From contig NZ_JNKC01000005.1 in assembly GCF_000701905.1 (NCBI RefSeq), positions 248,001 to 312,000 on the forward strand: a DNA stretch of 64,000 nt, read 5' to 3'. This DNA is from Proteiniclasticum ruminis DSM 24773. GTDB taxonomy: Bacteria; Bacillota; Clostridia; Clostridiales; Clostridiaceae. Shown one piece after another: positions 15,256 to 24,218 of the stretch (position 1 is the first letter of the stretch; every line of letters starts with the position of its first letter). The notes beneath the pieces were generated by a model that saw nothing but the letters and a program-made list of their open reading frames with translations, did no database searches and was not told the DNA's origin. A program made the position numbers and the translations under genes.

Positions 15256-16049
15256 TCTTCCTCTCTCCTTTTACTGATCTTCGGTATCACATAGGGTTTG
15301 CCATTCAATGGATTCTGAATGATCAGGCATTCTGTTTCATAAACTTCTCTTAGATTCTCTTCGGTGATGATGTCTTCTGGCACCCCTTTCGCAAAAATTT
15401 CCCCTTTTTTCATGAGAATCAGTTCATCACTATAGGTGATGGCCAAATTGATGTCATGGAGAACTGAAATCACTGTGCTGTTGTTCTTTCTGCAATAGCT
15501 GTTCACCTGATCCAGTATCAGCACCTGATGACGAAGATCCAGATGTGAGACAGGCTCGTCTAAAAGAAGAAGATCCGGTTCCTGAACCATGGCTCTTGCC
15601 ACCACTACTCTTTGAAGTTCACCACCTGACAGCTCTAATACAGATTTATGGCTGTATTGCCAGGTGTTTGTCGCAATCATTGCTTCCTCTGCTTTTTTGT
15701 AATCAGATGAAGTTTCATTTTCAAACCTTTTCAGATAGGGCGCTCTGCCTGCAAGGACAAAGTCCAGAACGGGAAAATCCACAGACACATGGGTTTCTTG
15801 AGGCACTGTGGCGATTTTCCTCGCTAGATCCCGAATCTTCATCTGTCTCACTTCTTCTGTACCCAGCATCACTTTCCCGCTTTGGGGCAGAAGCAGTTTC
15901 TGTATATGCCGAAGAACTGTTGTCTTACCTGATCCGTTAGGTCCCAATATGCTGTAAAAGCATCCTTTCTTGACATAGAAGGAAAGGTCTTTCAGCACTT
16001 CCTCTTTTCCATAAGAAAACCGCAGTGAAGAAACAGATAACTCATTCAT
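15252..16049 (-). CDS. btuD: Corrinoid ABC importer, ATP-binding subunit
   Basis: 265 residues, cytoplasmic ATPase of the iron-siderophore/B12 importer class. Walker A GPNGSGKTT, the Q-loop region VPQETHVS, signature LSGGELQRV, Walker B LLLLDEPVSHLD and the switch His in VLHDINLA are all present. It overlaps btuC and cobO by four bases each. Substrate assignment to corrinoids rests on the operon and riboswitch, since the family also serves iron and haem. Confidence 0.9.
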   Translation of the reverse strand: MNELSVSSLRFSYGKEEVLKDLSFYVKKGCFYSILGPNGSGKTTVLRHIQKLLLPQSGKVMLGTEEVRQMKIRDLARKIATVPQETHVSVDFPVLDFVLAGRAPYLKRFENETSSDYKKAEEAMIATNTWQYSHKSVLELSGGELQRVVVARAMVQEPDLLLLDEPVSHLDLRHQVLILDQVNSYCRKNNSTVISVLHDINLAITYSDELILMKKGEIFAKGVPEDIITEENLREVYETECLIIQNPLNGKPYVIPKISKRREEE

Positions 16050-17092
16050 AGAAAGCCTCCACTTTTTTTGCTTCTGTAAAGAAGCAGGATAAAATAAGGT
16101 GCGCCAAATAGAGCAGTAACCGCACCCACTGGTATTTCCATAGGCGCTAGAACAGTACGGGCCAGCGTATCCGAGAAGAGCATAAATAAAGCACCAGCCA
16201 GCGCTGAGAAAGGAAGCAGCACACGATGGTCGCCTCCTAAAAGCATCCGGACAGCATGAGGGACAATCAGTCCCACAAATCCAATAATTCCGCTGACCGA
16301 AACAATGACTGCTACAGTGAAGGAGGAGAGGATCAGAAGTCTCTTCTTCACTTTCTCCACATCCACCCCCAGGCTGTAGGCCGTATCCTCACCCGAAATC
16401 ATCAGGTTCAGCTCCCGTCTGTACAGGTTTAAAAGAACCACGGACAGCAACACAAGGGGACCAACATAGATGAGGTCTGCCCATGAGGCCGATGCGACAG
16501 AGCCCATGGTCCAGAAGATGATCTGATCCGACTGGTCCCGATGAAAGATCATCAGCATCGAAATCACGGCAGAAGACATGGCACTGATGGCAACACCCGC
16601 TAAGATGAGAGGAAGCACTGGGATCCTATGTCCTGTTCTGGCAATGTGAAACACCAGGAGAACCGCGGAAAGTGCGCCTAAAAAGGCCATGACCTGCACC
16701 GACAGAAATCCACCTGTAAAAATTGTAATCCCGGCTGCCGCCCCCAGCGCGGCACCGGAAGATACCCCCATGATATAGGGGTCTGCCATGGGGTTTTTAA
16801 AAAGCCCCTGAAAAGATGCGCCTACCACAGAAAGCCCTGTCCCAACCACTGCTGAAAGAAGGATTCTCGGCAGTCTGATCGAAAGAACAATGACACGGAA
16901 CTTTTCTTCCACCTGTGGCCATGAAAACAGCTCTTTCAGATAAGGAACCTCTCCCAAAAGTATTTTCAGACTGTCCTTCATTGAAATATTTGCTGCTCCC
17001 ACAGTGGTCGCCAGAACCATGGAGGCCATTAGGAAAAGGAGCATCCCCATGAAGAGCCTTCTGTAATACTTTCTTTTCTCATAATAAGCCAT
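16046..17092 (-). CDS. btuC: Corrinoid ABC importer, permease
   Basis: 348 residues, about ten membrane helices, FecCD/BtuC family. Signatures include RLPRILLSAVVGTGLSVVGA, the segment NPMADPYIMGVSSGAALGA split over two helices, and GIIGFVGLIVPHAVR, the coupling region for the ATPase. GGGGGAGCC precedes ATG 17092, eight bases after the btuF stop. Confidence 0.92.
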   Translation of the reverse strand: MAYYEKRKYYRRLFMGMLLFLMASMVLATTVGAANISMKDSLKILLGEVPYLKELFSWPQVEEKFRVIVLSIRLPRILLSAVVGTGLSVVGASFQGLFKNPMADPYIMGVSSGAALGAAAGITIFTGGFLSVQVMAFLGALSAVLLVFHIARTGHRIPVLPLILAGVAISAMSSAVISMLMIFHRDQSDQIIFWTMGSVASASWADLIYVGPLVLLSVVLLNLYRRELNLMISGEDTAYSLGVDVEKVKKRLLILSSFTVAVIVSVSGIIGFVGLIVPHAVRMLLGGDHRVLLPFSALAGALFMLFSDTLARTVLAPMEIPVGAVTALFGAPYFILLLYRSKKSGGFL

Positions 17093-17100
17093 GGCTCCCC

Positions 17101-18069
17101 CTACTGGAAGTCATCCTGGTGTATGGCTCTGGCCAGATCTTCAAATCCGTCCGCAAGTCTAGGACCTTGCCTATCAATAAGATTGCTGTCAATCTCCACC
17201 ACTTTATCTTCTTTCACTGCAGTCAGCTCCTTATATCCTTCTGCACTGATAAATCCATTTTTCGTCTCATAGTATTTTGAGACAATGATGATTTGCGGAT
17301 CATGCTCCACAATCTTCTCCAGACTATAGCTCCATCCTTCCACATCATCCGCGATATTGGTTCCACCTGCTCTTTCAATCATCTCGCTGATGAACGTGCC
17401 CTTCCCTGCAGTATAATCTCCAAACTCTCCATAGCCGACTACGTAGTAGACGGATGGGGAAGACAGCTCTTTTACTTTTTCTTCCACGGAAGAAACCTTT
17501 TCTTTCATAGAAGAAATAATCTCTTCTGCTTTTACCTGAGCGTCCAGAACTGTTCCCATTTTCCCGATGACATCATAGACTCCTTCAAAGCTGTCATTCG
17601 GATTAAGAACTAGAACCGTTATCCCCAGCTCCTCCAGTTTCTTCTGCACCTCTTCCTTGAAATGCGTAGAAGCAATGACGAGATCCGCTTCCAGATCTGT
17701 TATCTTCTCTATGTTCGGCTCCTGAAGCGTACCAACGGATTCAATACCGGAAACCTCTGATGGATAATCACAGTATTCTGTCCTGCCCACCAAAAGTTCT
17801 TCTACGCCCAAGGCGAAGAAGGTTTCTGTGATGCTTGGTGCCAAAGACACCACTTTCATGGGCTTTTCCGTGATGGTGACTTCATTGCCTGTACTATCAG
17901 TAACAACAAGAGGATATACTGTATCAAGAGTGTTTCCTGAAGGTGTTTCCGTTTCCACACTTGGGACAGAAGGGTCAATTTCTCCTTTCTTGCCACTGCA
18001 GCCGCTGAATACCAGCATCACAAGGAAAAGAACCAGCATGAGTTTTGTTGTCTTATTTTTTTTATACAT
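17101..18069 (-). CDS. btuF: Corrinoid-binding lipoprotein of the ABC importer
   Basis: 322 residues from ATG 18069 (a GTG at 18081 fuses with the Shine-Dalgarno). Basic start, hydrophobic core and lipobox VFSGC give a lipoprotein. It has the class III binding-protein fold: VVSLAPSITETFFALG, VGRTEYCDYP, EPNIEKITDLEADLVIAS, a long connecting helix and the C-terminal lobe. The motifs match BtuF-type corrinoid binders. It sits between cobD and btuC in the operon. Confidence 0.88.
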   Translation of the reverse strand: MYKKNKTTKLMLVLFLVMLVFSGCSGKKGEIDPSVPSVETETPSGNTLDTVYPLVVTDSTGNEVTITEKPMKVVSLAPSITETFFALGVEELLVGRTEYCDYPSEVSGIESVGTLQEPNIEKITDLEADLVIASTHFKEEVQKKLEELGITVLVLNPNDSFEGVYDVIGKMGTVLDAQVKAEEIISSMKEKVSSVEEKVKELSSPSVYYVVGYGEFGDYTAGKGTFISEMIERAGGTNIADDVEGWSYSLEKIVEHDPQIIIVSKYYETKNGFISAEGYKELTAVKEDKVVEIDSNLIDRQGPRLADGFEDLARAIHQDDFQ

Positions 18070-18101
18070 TAATATATTCACTCCGTTTCATTCAATGTCT
18101 T

Positions 18102-19154
18102 TTATGTTATGTCTTTTATTTTTTGCAGTGCGTTCATCAGTTTCAGATTGGATGACCTGTCTTTCACAGCGATTCTGAAATGATGAGAGGTGAGTCCTTT
18201 AAACCCATAGGGCAGCCGGATCAAAATTTGATCCACCAGAAGGTTTTTCTGGATGTCTTCTGCTGACGCGCAAGAAGATTTCACCAGAATAAAATTGCAG
18301 TCACTTTCAATCCATGTAAGCCACGGCACTTTAGATAGCTCCCGATAAAGAAAAGCCTTCTCAAGCTGCAGCCAGGATGCTGTTTCCTCAAGATAACCTG
18401 TCTCTTTCAGTACCACCTGACCAGCAATATCTGCGAAAGTATTGATCTGCCATGGCTCCTGCAGAGAATCCATCTTCTTTGCCAGAATCTCATTGTATAT
18501 AATCCCATAGCCCAGCCGAACTCCAGGTATACCATAGATTTTAGTCAAAGCCCGCAAAAAGAGAACGCATTCAGGCTGCTGCTCCAGCAGGGAATGCCTC
18601 TTCTGCTGTTCCACAAAGGGGAGAAACGTTTCATCCAGCACCAGAAAACTCCCAGTTTCTTCGATTCTTTTCAGAACCAGCTCCAAATCAGATGCATTCA
18701 GGGCCTTTCCCGTAGGATTGTTGGGATTGCACAGAAACACCAGGGAACGGTCATGTACGGCTTTTAGAAACTTCTCTACCTGAAGATTACCCAAACTGTC
18801 GTACAGTAAATCCTCCCGATATGGTATTTCATTTCTTATGCAAGCATTGCGGTACTCTGAAAAAGCCGGGGAAGGAATGAGAACCTCTTTCGGCCTGACC
18901 CCCTTTATTACACTGTGGATGAGATCCACAGCACCATTTCCCAAAAGAATATTCGCTTTATCTGTCAGGAAATGATGGTCCGTTATGGCTTTTTTCAATT
19001 TTCTGTAGGAAGGGTCCGGATACGATGTCACCTGCTCCATTTGTTCTATCCAGGCAATCCGGAGCTTCTCCGGTATCCCCAGCGGATTGATGTTGGCGCT
19101 GAAATCCACCATGGGCGTCTCAAACCCATGGATATTGCCACCATGCTCATACAT
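18102..19154 (-). CDS. cobD: Threonine-phosphate decarboxylase (CobD type)
   Basis: 350 residues, fold-type I PLP enzyme that makes (R)-1-amino-2-propanol O-2-phosphate, the linker of the nucleotide loop. Markers are MYEHGGNIHGF, DFSANINPLGIP, CNPNNPTGK, VLDETFLPF and the PLP-lysine region LTKIYGIPGVRLGYG. It begins eight bases inside cbiB (ATG 19154) and is followed closely by btuF. Histidinol-phosphate aminotransferases are related, but the N-terminal motif and the operon decide for CobD. Confidence 0.92.
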   Translation of the reverse strand: MYEHGGNIHGFETPMVDFSANINPLGIPEKLRIAWIEQMEQVTSYPDPSYRKLKKAITDHHFLTDKANILLGNGAVDLIHSVIKGVRPKEVLIPSPAFSEYRNACIRNEIPYREDLLYDSLGNLQVEKFLKAVHDRSLVFLCNPNNPTGKALNASDLELVLKRIEETGSFLVLDETFLPFVEQQKRHSLLEQQPECVLFLRALTKIYGIPGVRLGYGIIYNEILAKKMDSLQEPWQINTFADIAGQVVLKETGYLEETASWLQLEKAFLYRELSKVPWLTWIESDCNFILVKSSCASAEDIQKNLLVDQILIRLPYGFKGLTSHHFRIAVKDRSSNLKLMNALQKIKDIT

Positions 19155-20130
19155 AAAAAGTCCACCTCCCCATAACTTTCAGCATCATAAACAAAGCAGC
19201 GCTCATGATGTAGGCTCGTTCCATCATCCTGACGGTCTTCACAATATCAGACGGTTCCGGTTCCTGATCCATTTCTCCCAGGGCAGGTTTACAAACAGTC
19301 TGCCCGAAATAGATGGCGTCCCCTCCTAAGGAGATGCCAAGAACTCCTGCAGCCGCGGATTCCGGATGGCCCGCATTGGGACTCTCATGACAGTTCCTGT
19401 ACCTTCTGTAAACCTCTGCAGCTTTCTTGAAAGGCCTCCCTTCCAAGGGAGCGCTGAAGAGAATAAACCAGGACGTCAGCCGAGCCGGAATGAAGTTCAG
19501 CACATCATCGGTTTTAGCGGCGCACCAGCCAAAGTCCAAATAACGCTCATTTTTATAACCCACCATAGAATCCATGGTGTTCACGGTCTTGTATAGCCAC
19601 ATGCCGCAGGGTCCAAAGAGAACACCAAAGAAAAGCGGTGCGACTATCCCATCTGATGTATTCTCAGACACGGTTTCCACCGTTGCTTTAATAACTTCTT
19701 CCTCGGACATCAGTTCGGTCTGTCTGGAAACAAGCATGGAGAGTCTCCCCCTGGCTTCCTGCAGCTGATTCTGAGCCAGGGCATGATACACATTAAGGCC
19801 TTCCAGTTTCAGCGTTCTTCCCGCCAGACCCGTCCACAGCAGATATACGCACAAGATGAAATAAAGCCAGTAGGACACGCTGAATGCAAGGGCGAGGATG
19901 CTGTAAACAAAAGCTGTGACGCTGATGCAGGCAAGAATCACAAGAAGAATCCCCTTTCTTTTCCGTACGGCAGGAGTATCTTCGTTTTCGTAAAGCTTGC
20001 GCTCCAGTGCATGGATCAGTTTCCCGATGCCCATGACCGGATGCCAGAGGCTCTTTGGATCACCCACAATAACATCCAGCACTACTGCGAAGAGCACGCT
20101 AGCCACGGGGGTGTTCATGAAGAATCTCAT
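19147..20130 (-). CDS. cbiB: Adenosylcobinamide-phosphate synthase
   Basis: 327 residues, membrane enzyme joining adenosylcobyric acid to the aminopropanol phosphate. VGDPKSLWHPVMGIG near the start, SENTSDGIVAPLFF and DDVLNFIPARLTSW are family signatures. GGAGGCGATTT supports ATG 20130, which lies 32 bases inside cobQ. A second ATG follows four codons later. Confidence 0.93.
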   Translation of the reverse strand: MRFFMNTPVASVLFAVVLDVIVGDPKSLWHPVMGIGKLIHALERKLYENEDTPAVRKRKGILLVILACISVTAFVYSILALAFSVSYWLYFILCVYLLWTGLAGRTLKLEGLNVYHALAQNQLQEARGRLSMLVSRQTELMSEEEVIKATVETVSENTSDGIVAPLFFGVLFGPCGMWLYKTVNTMDSMVGYKNERYLDFGWCAAKTDDVLNFIPARLTSWFILFSAPLEGRPFKKAAEVYRRYRNCHESPNAGHPESAAAGVLGISLGGDAIYFGQTVCKPALGEMDQEPEPSDIVKTVRMMERAYIMSAALFMMLKVMGRWTFYV

Positions 20131-21598
20131 AAATCGCCTCCATATCCAGGGTATCTCGCAGGGTATCTGCCAGACGTGAAAGCTCCTTGTCTATTTCCTC
20201 CCAATAGTCTTTTGGAACTTCGCTGATCTCCTCCATCCCTTTGCTCTTCCGGATGACATTAAGTAGCTTTCGTGTAAATCCGCTGTTGTCAAAAATCCCA
20301 TGAAGATACGTACCAATGATTCTCTCACCCTCATGATAATATCCCTCCTCTGAAACAGCACCCTGTTCTCCAAGCTTCAGGAATGGCCTTTGCATGTCTT
20401 TATGAAAAAGGCTTCTGCCCATATGAATCTCATACCCCTTCACAGGACACGCCAAAGGAAGACACACACCTTCCACCAGAGTTGTTTTTTTACTTTTTTC
20501 CAGAATGGTCTTCATGGGAATCAGTTCCAATCCCCTGGATTCCAGTAGAGAAGACTCCACCTGATGAGGATCTTCCAAAGATTCTCCAAGCATCTGATAA
20601 CCACCGCAGATGCCAAAGATAACTGCACCTTTTTCATGAGCTTTCAGGATTTTTTCATCCATTTTCGCTGCTCTTAATACAGCAAGATCGCTCAGTGTGT
20701 TCTTGCTGCCTGGAAGAATCACAAGATCCATTCCCTCCAGAGAATCTTCTAGTGATAAGAAACGCACTTGAACATCTTCATAGAGAAGAAGTGGCTGAAC
20801 ATCCGTGTAGTTTGAAATGTGTGGCAGCCTTATCACGCCCACTGTTATGTCCGCTTTGGTTTTTCTTTCTGCTCCTGGATCCTCCATGAGACTGTCCTCC
20901 TCCGGAAGATTCAGAGGAAGGTAAGGAACAACGCCTAGTACTGGGATGCCCACAAGTTTTTCAATCTCATCGATGCCAGGCTTAAGAAGAGCTCGTGTAC
21001 CTCTGAACTTATTGATGATGATTCCCTTCACATGCTTTCTCTCTTCTTCCGGCATCAGCATCACCGTGCCATAGATGGACGCAAAAGCGCCGCCCTTATC
21101 AATATCCACCACAAGCAGCACCGGCGCATCCACCATCCTGGCCAGCCCCATATTCACAAAGTCATTCTTTCTCAGATTGATCTCTGCCGCACTGCCTGCT
21201 CCTTCAATCACGATGGTGTCATACTCCTTTTCCAGCTCCCCATAGGCCTGAAGAACTTTCACAGAGAGCTCCTCTTTCATGGAGATGTAATTCTCACCTC
21301 CCACTTCCCCATAGACCTTGCCCAGCAGCACCACTTGAGAGCCTTCACTGGAAGTAGGTTTTAGAAGAACAGGATTCATTTTCACATCCGGCACCACCTT
21401 GGCTGCCACAGCCTGCAGAATCTGAGCTCTTCCCATCTCAAGTCCCTCCGGAGTAACACCGGAATTAAGAGACATATTCTGGGCTTTAAAAGGTGCTGGT
21501 TTTAATCCATCCTCTTCCAATATCCGGCATAGGCCTGCACACAGCGTGCTTTTCCCCACCGAGGACGCAGTCCCCACCAGCATGATTTTCTTACGCAT
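20099..21598 (-). CDS. cobQ: Cobyric acid synthase
   Basis: 499 residues. It amidates adenosylcobyrinic a,c-diamide at four carboxyls with glutamine and ATP. The N-terminal dethiobiotin-synthetase-like ATPase has GTASSVGKSTL and KAQNMSLNS. The C-terminal class I glutaminase domain has the nucleophile Cys in FGICGGYQMLG and a His in GTYLHGIFDN. ATG 21598 has GGAGGAAGAAAG upstream, and upstream in-frame codons are spurious. It follows cobS with a 49-base gap. Confidence 0.94.
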   Translation of the reverse strand: MRKKIMLVGTASSVGKSTLCAGLCRILEEDGLKPAPFKAQNMSLNSGVTPEGLEMGRAQILQAVAAKVVPDVKMNPVLLKPTSSEGSQVVLLGKVYGEVGGENYISMKEELSVKVLQAYGELEKEYDTIVIEGAGSAAEINLRKNDFVNMGLARMVDAPVLLVVDIDKGGAFASIYGTVMLMPEEERKHVKGIIINKFRGTRALLKPGIDEIEKLVGIPVLGVVPYLPLNLPEEDSLMEDPGAERKTKADITVGVIRLPHISNYTDVQPLLLYEDVQVRFLSLEDSLEGMDLVILPGSKNTLSDLAVLRAAKMDEKILKAHEKGAVIFGICGGYQMLGESLEDPHQVESSLLESRGLELIPMKTILEKSKKTTLVEGVCLPLACPVKGYEIHMGRSLFHKDMQRPFLKLGEQGAVSEEGYYHEGERIIGTYLHGIFDNSGFTRKLLNVIRKSKGMEEISEVPKDYWEEIDKELSRLADTLRDTLDMEAIYEILHEHPRG

Positions 21599-21647
21599 CT
21601 TTCTTCCTCCTTTCTGTATAAAAACTTCATCACAAAACATACTCTTC

Positions 21648-22385
21648 TTATCTAGCCAGCAGCACATAGACGAGGAGATAAATCAACTGGGAAACTTCCA
21701 GAAAAGCCCCTAAAACATCTCCTGTTATTCCTCCCAGACGTTTTTCTGTATAGTGCTTCATCTGCAGGATGAGGAAGCCGACGGCGAACCAGGAGATTCC
21801 TCCACTGATTCCCAACAGAGCTGTTGAGTAGAACAGCGCCGTCCCTGAGGCGATGGCCAAGGTCAGATTGGAGATCTGCCCAATATAGATGCCGCCGAAT
21901 CCATGGTCTCTGGCGTAGACACTCCTAAAGGCCCCTAAAACCATCATGTTTCGGCCGATTACTGGGAGAACGAGCACCATCCTGAGAAACGTGACTGAAT
22001 CAAGCTCCATCAGAAATGCCGTCTTCAAAAGAAGGCAGAAGAGAAGACTGAGCGCGCCAAAGGCGCCCAGACGGCTGTCTTTCATAATCTCCAGCATCGT
22101 TTTACGGTCTCTTCCAGAGAACAGCCCATCACAGGTATCTGCAAGACCATCCAGATGGATGCCCTTGGTCAGAAATACATCCACCATGAGAATCAGTAAA
22201 ACGGCAGTCATAGGCCGGAACAGCCCTAGAATGAGAGAGGCGGCTCCGCCTTCCAGAAGACCCATAACGCCACCAAGAACCGGTAAAAGTACTGCTGTTT
22301 TAGTAAATCTCTCCCGATCATAAGGGATTTCTTTCTGGATGGGGATCACTGTAAAAAGCTGAAGCATCAGAAGAATCTCATTCAT
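21648..22385 (-). CDS. cobS: Cobalamin (5'-phosphate) synthase
   Basis: 245 residues, polytopic membrane protein joining GDP-cobinamide to alpha-ribazole (phosphate). The DGLADTCDGLFSGRDRKTML region with its Asp-rich motif, then MKDSRLGAFG, is diagnostic. The start is ATG 22385 with CGGAGATGA upstream, overlapping cobU by 8 bases. Confidence 0.93.
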   Translation of the reverse strand: MNEILLMLQLFTVIPIQKEIPYDRERFTKTAVLLPVLGGVMGLLEGGAASLILGLFRPMTAVLLILMVDVFLTKGIHLDGLADTCDGLFSGRDRKTMLEIMKDSRLGAFGALSLLFCLLLKTAFLMELDSVTFLRMVLVLPVIGRNMMVLGAFRSVYARDHGFGGIYIGQISNLTLAIASGTALFYSTALLGISGGISWFAVGFLILQMKHYTEKRLGGITGDVLGAFLEVSQLIYLLVYVLLAR

Positions 22386-22950
22386 CTCCGGACTCCTTGA
22401 TGCAAAGTGGGATGCCCGACACCAGAAGATACACATCATCAGACTCCCTGGCAAGATACTGGTTCACTCTGCCCTGAAGATCCCGGAACGCACGGGCAAA
22501 GGCAGTTTCAGGAACCAGTCCTTGTCCCAGCTCATTGGTGACAAGAACACACTCGGCAGAGGATTTTCTAAAAAAATCCAATGTTTCCTGCAGGTCCTCA
22601 AGGATCTCCGATTCAGCCTTCCCCCAGAAACCTTCCTCATAACGGTCCAGATTCAGATCACTCCGGATAAACAGAAGATTGGTCAGAAGAACCGTGACAC
22701 AGTCCAGAAGAATTCCGCCGTAAAAGCTTTCTTTTCCAGCAAGCCGCTGCGGTAAAGTAGAGAATGCTTCCAAGGTATCCCAGGAAGGATTCCGGCCCTT
22801 CTGATGATGGCGGATTCTCACCTTCATCTCTTCATCCACGGGAACGGCTGTGGCGATGTATAGAACCGGATGGGTTTCCTGAAGAAGGCCTTCCGCAAAA
22901 GTGCTTTTTCCGCTCCTTGCTCCACCGGTGATTAATGTAATTTTCCCCAT
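22378..22950 (-). CDS. cobU: Adenosylcobinamide kinase/guanylyltransferase
   Basis: 190 residues. It phosphorylates adenosylcobinamide and attaches GMP. The P-loop GGARSGKSTFAE, the IATAVPVDEEMKVRIRHHQ segment with the guanylylated-histidine region, and VTNELGQGLVPE are typical. AAGGAGCAGCACAA precedes ATG 22950. The length is normal for the bifunctional enzyme. Confidence 0.94.
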   Translation of the reverse strand: MGKITLITGGARSGKSTFAEGLLQETHPVLYIATAVPVDEEMKVRIRHHQKGRNPSWDTLEAFSTLPQRLAGKESFYGGILLDCVTVLLTNLLFIRSDLNLDRYEEGFWGKAESEILEDLQETLDFFRKSSAECVLVTNELGQGLVPETAFARAFRDLQGRVNQYLARESDDVYLLVSGIPLCIKESGDE

Positions 22951-22965
22951 TTGTGCTGCTCCTTT

Positions 22966-23703
22966 CTAACAAAATACGCCTAATACATGAACCGGTATGT
23001 TCAAAGTTTCCTGAAGATCCTTAAGGTGCTCTTTCCCAAGAGTCACCAGCAGTGCACTGGCCGGCCCGCAGGACTGATGCAGCAGAGGCTTTACACCTTC
23101 TGCCGGCAGGAACCTGATCTTTGAAGCGCTTTCCACAAGTGAGATTTCATGTGCCATTCCTCTGGATCCACCTGGCACTACTTCCCTGACATAGGGCAAA
23201 TCTCTTAAGGTCTTCACATGATGGAGCATGAGGATCTTTTCTTTTTCCGTCTTCAGCACCTCCTCTCCACACTTTGCCTCTCCTACCATAACCGCCACAT
23301 CCTGAGCCAGCGATTTTTTCAGCGGCCACTGCCTCTTTTCTATCCTCCCCATTACGGTAACGCCCAGCCCTGTGGCTGAAACATGGAAGTTTTCTTCCGT
23401 GCTGCCAGTGAGTGCAATAGAATGCATGGGATCATATTCTTTCAGCAGCGTATGTATCCCTCTCATCATTTCGGCCCCTGTGGGATTCATTTCCACAGAC
23501 AGAGTGCTAGATAGGAGTAAAGGTTCTCCATGGACACAGAGAAGTTCCATCAGTGCCACCTTCGCTGTATGATAGCCCACGATAAAAGGCGATGTTCTGA
23601 TCAGATCATGAGGTTTGTCCCCAATACCGCCAGCGCTGTCACAGGATACAGCCAGTAAGTACTCTTCATGAAAATCCACTAAGGTAAGATCCCGCCATTT
23701 CAT
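22966..23703 (-). CDS. cblS: AIR-synthase-like protein, probable alpha-ribazole kinase
   Basis: 245 residues of the PurM/ThiL-like ATP-binding superfamily. An early Asp/Gly-rich loop (VSCDSAGGIGDKPHD), a middle SVEMNPTGAEMMRG, and VPGGSRGMAHEISL suggest kinase chemistry. It begins four bases inside an S-component gene in a cobalamin operon that has no visible cobT. That arrangement is the known CblT–CblS pair, which imports and phosphorylates alpha-ribazole as the lower ligand of B12. The superfamily is clear; the specific substrate is inferred from context. Confidence 0.75.
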   Translation of the reverse strand: MKWRDLTLVDFHEEYLLAVSCDSAGGIGDKPHDLIRTSPFIVGYHTAKVALMELLCVHGEPLLLSSTLSVEMNPTGAEMMRGIHTLLKEYDPMHSIALTGSTEENFHVSATGLGVTVMGRIEKRQWPLKKSLAQDVAVMVGEAKCGEEVLKTEKEKILMLHHVKTLRDLPYVREVVPGGSRGMAHEISLVESASKIRFLPAEGVKPLLHQSCGPASALLVTLGKEHLKDLQETLNIPVHVLGVFC

Positions 23704-24218
23704 AAATTTCCCTCCTTGAAGTTCCTTTTAAGAAGAAGATTGCCTAAGAACACCGCTCCTAAAATGTTCACAGCAGAAGCAGCACTGAGCGGAGTGATCA
23801 GACTAAGAAACATCCATTTCCCCTGAAGGGGCATACCCATGAAGCTGGAAGCCAGCGAGAGGATCAAAAGCGATACAGGGCCATTCAGAAGAATCCCGGC
23901 AGCCGCAGCAAGCACCCGATGGCCTTTTCCATACAGCACTCCAAACACCTGTACCGCCTCCATCATCAGAAGAGAGATCAAAACATGGAGGGGGAAAGAC
24001 AACGGAAACCCACTGAATAGCGCAGTGAAAAAGTGTCCTAAAGCTCCTATGACACCCCCATAGATCGGCCCAAGAAAAATCGCACCAAGGAATGCTGGAA
24101 GCGCATCCAGGGCGATGGTTCCTTGAATTTTAAGAAGTGCGCCTATGTAGGAAAGTGCGATAAGAAGGCCAGACAGCGCCATCGGTTGAGATCTTTTATA
24201 AACGGTTCTGATTCTCAT
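23700..24218 (-). CDS. cblT: ECF-type S component, probable alpha-ribazole transporter
   Basis: 172 residues with about five or six membrane helices. ALSGLLIALSYIGALLKI, ALDALPAFLGAIFLGPIYG and GALGHFFTALFSGFPLS are typical of energy-coupling-factor S components. ATG 24218 follows GGAGGAGTCAGA and lies 23 bases inside cbiA. No EcfA or EcfT is in the window, so it must share a common module elsewhere or act alone. Pairing with the putative ribazole kinase points to CblT. Confidence 0.75.
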   Translation of the reverse strand: MRIRTVYKRSQPMALSGLLIALSYIGALLKIQGTIALDALPAFLGAIFLGPIYGGVIGALGHFFTALFSGFPLSFPLHVLISLLMMEAVQVFGVLYGKGHRVLAAAAGILLNGPVSLLILSLASSFMGMPLQGKWMFLSLITPLSAASAVNILGAVFLGNLLLKRNFKEGNL

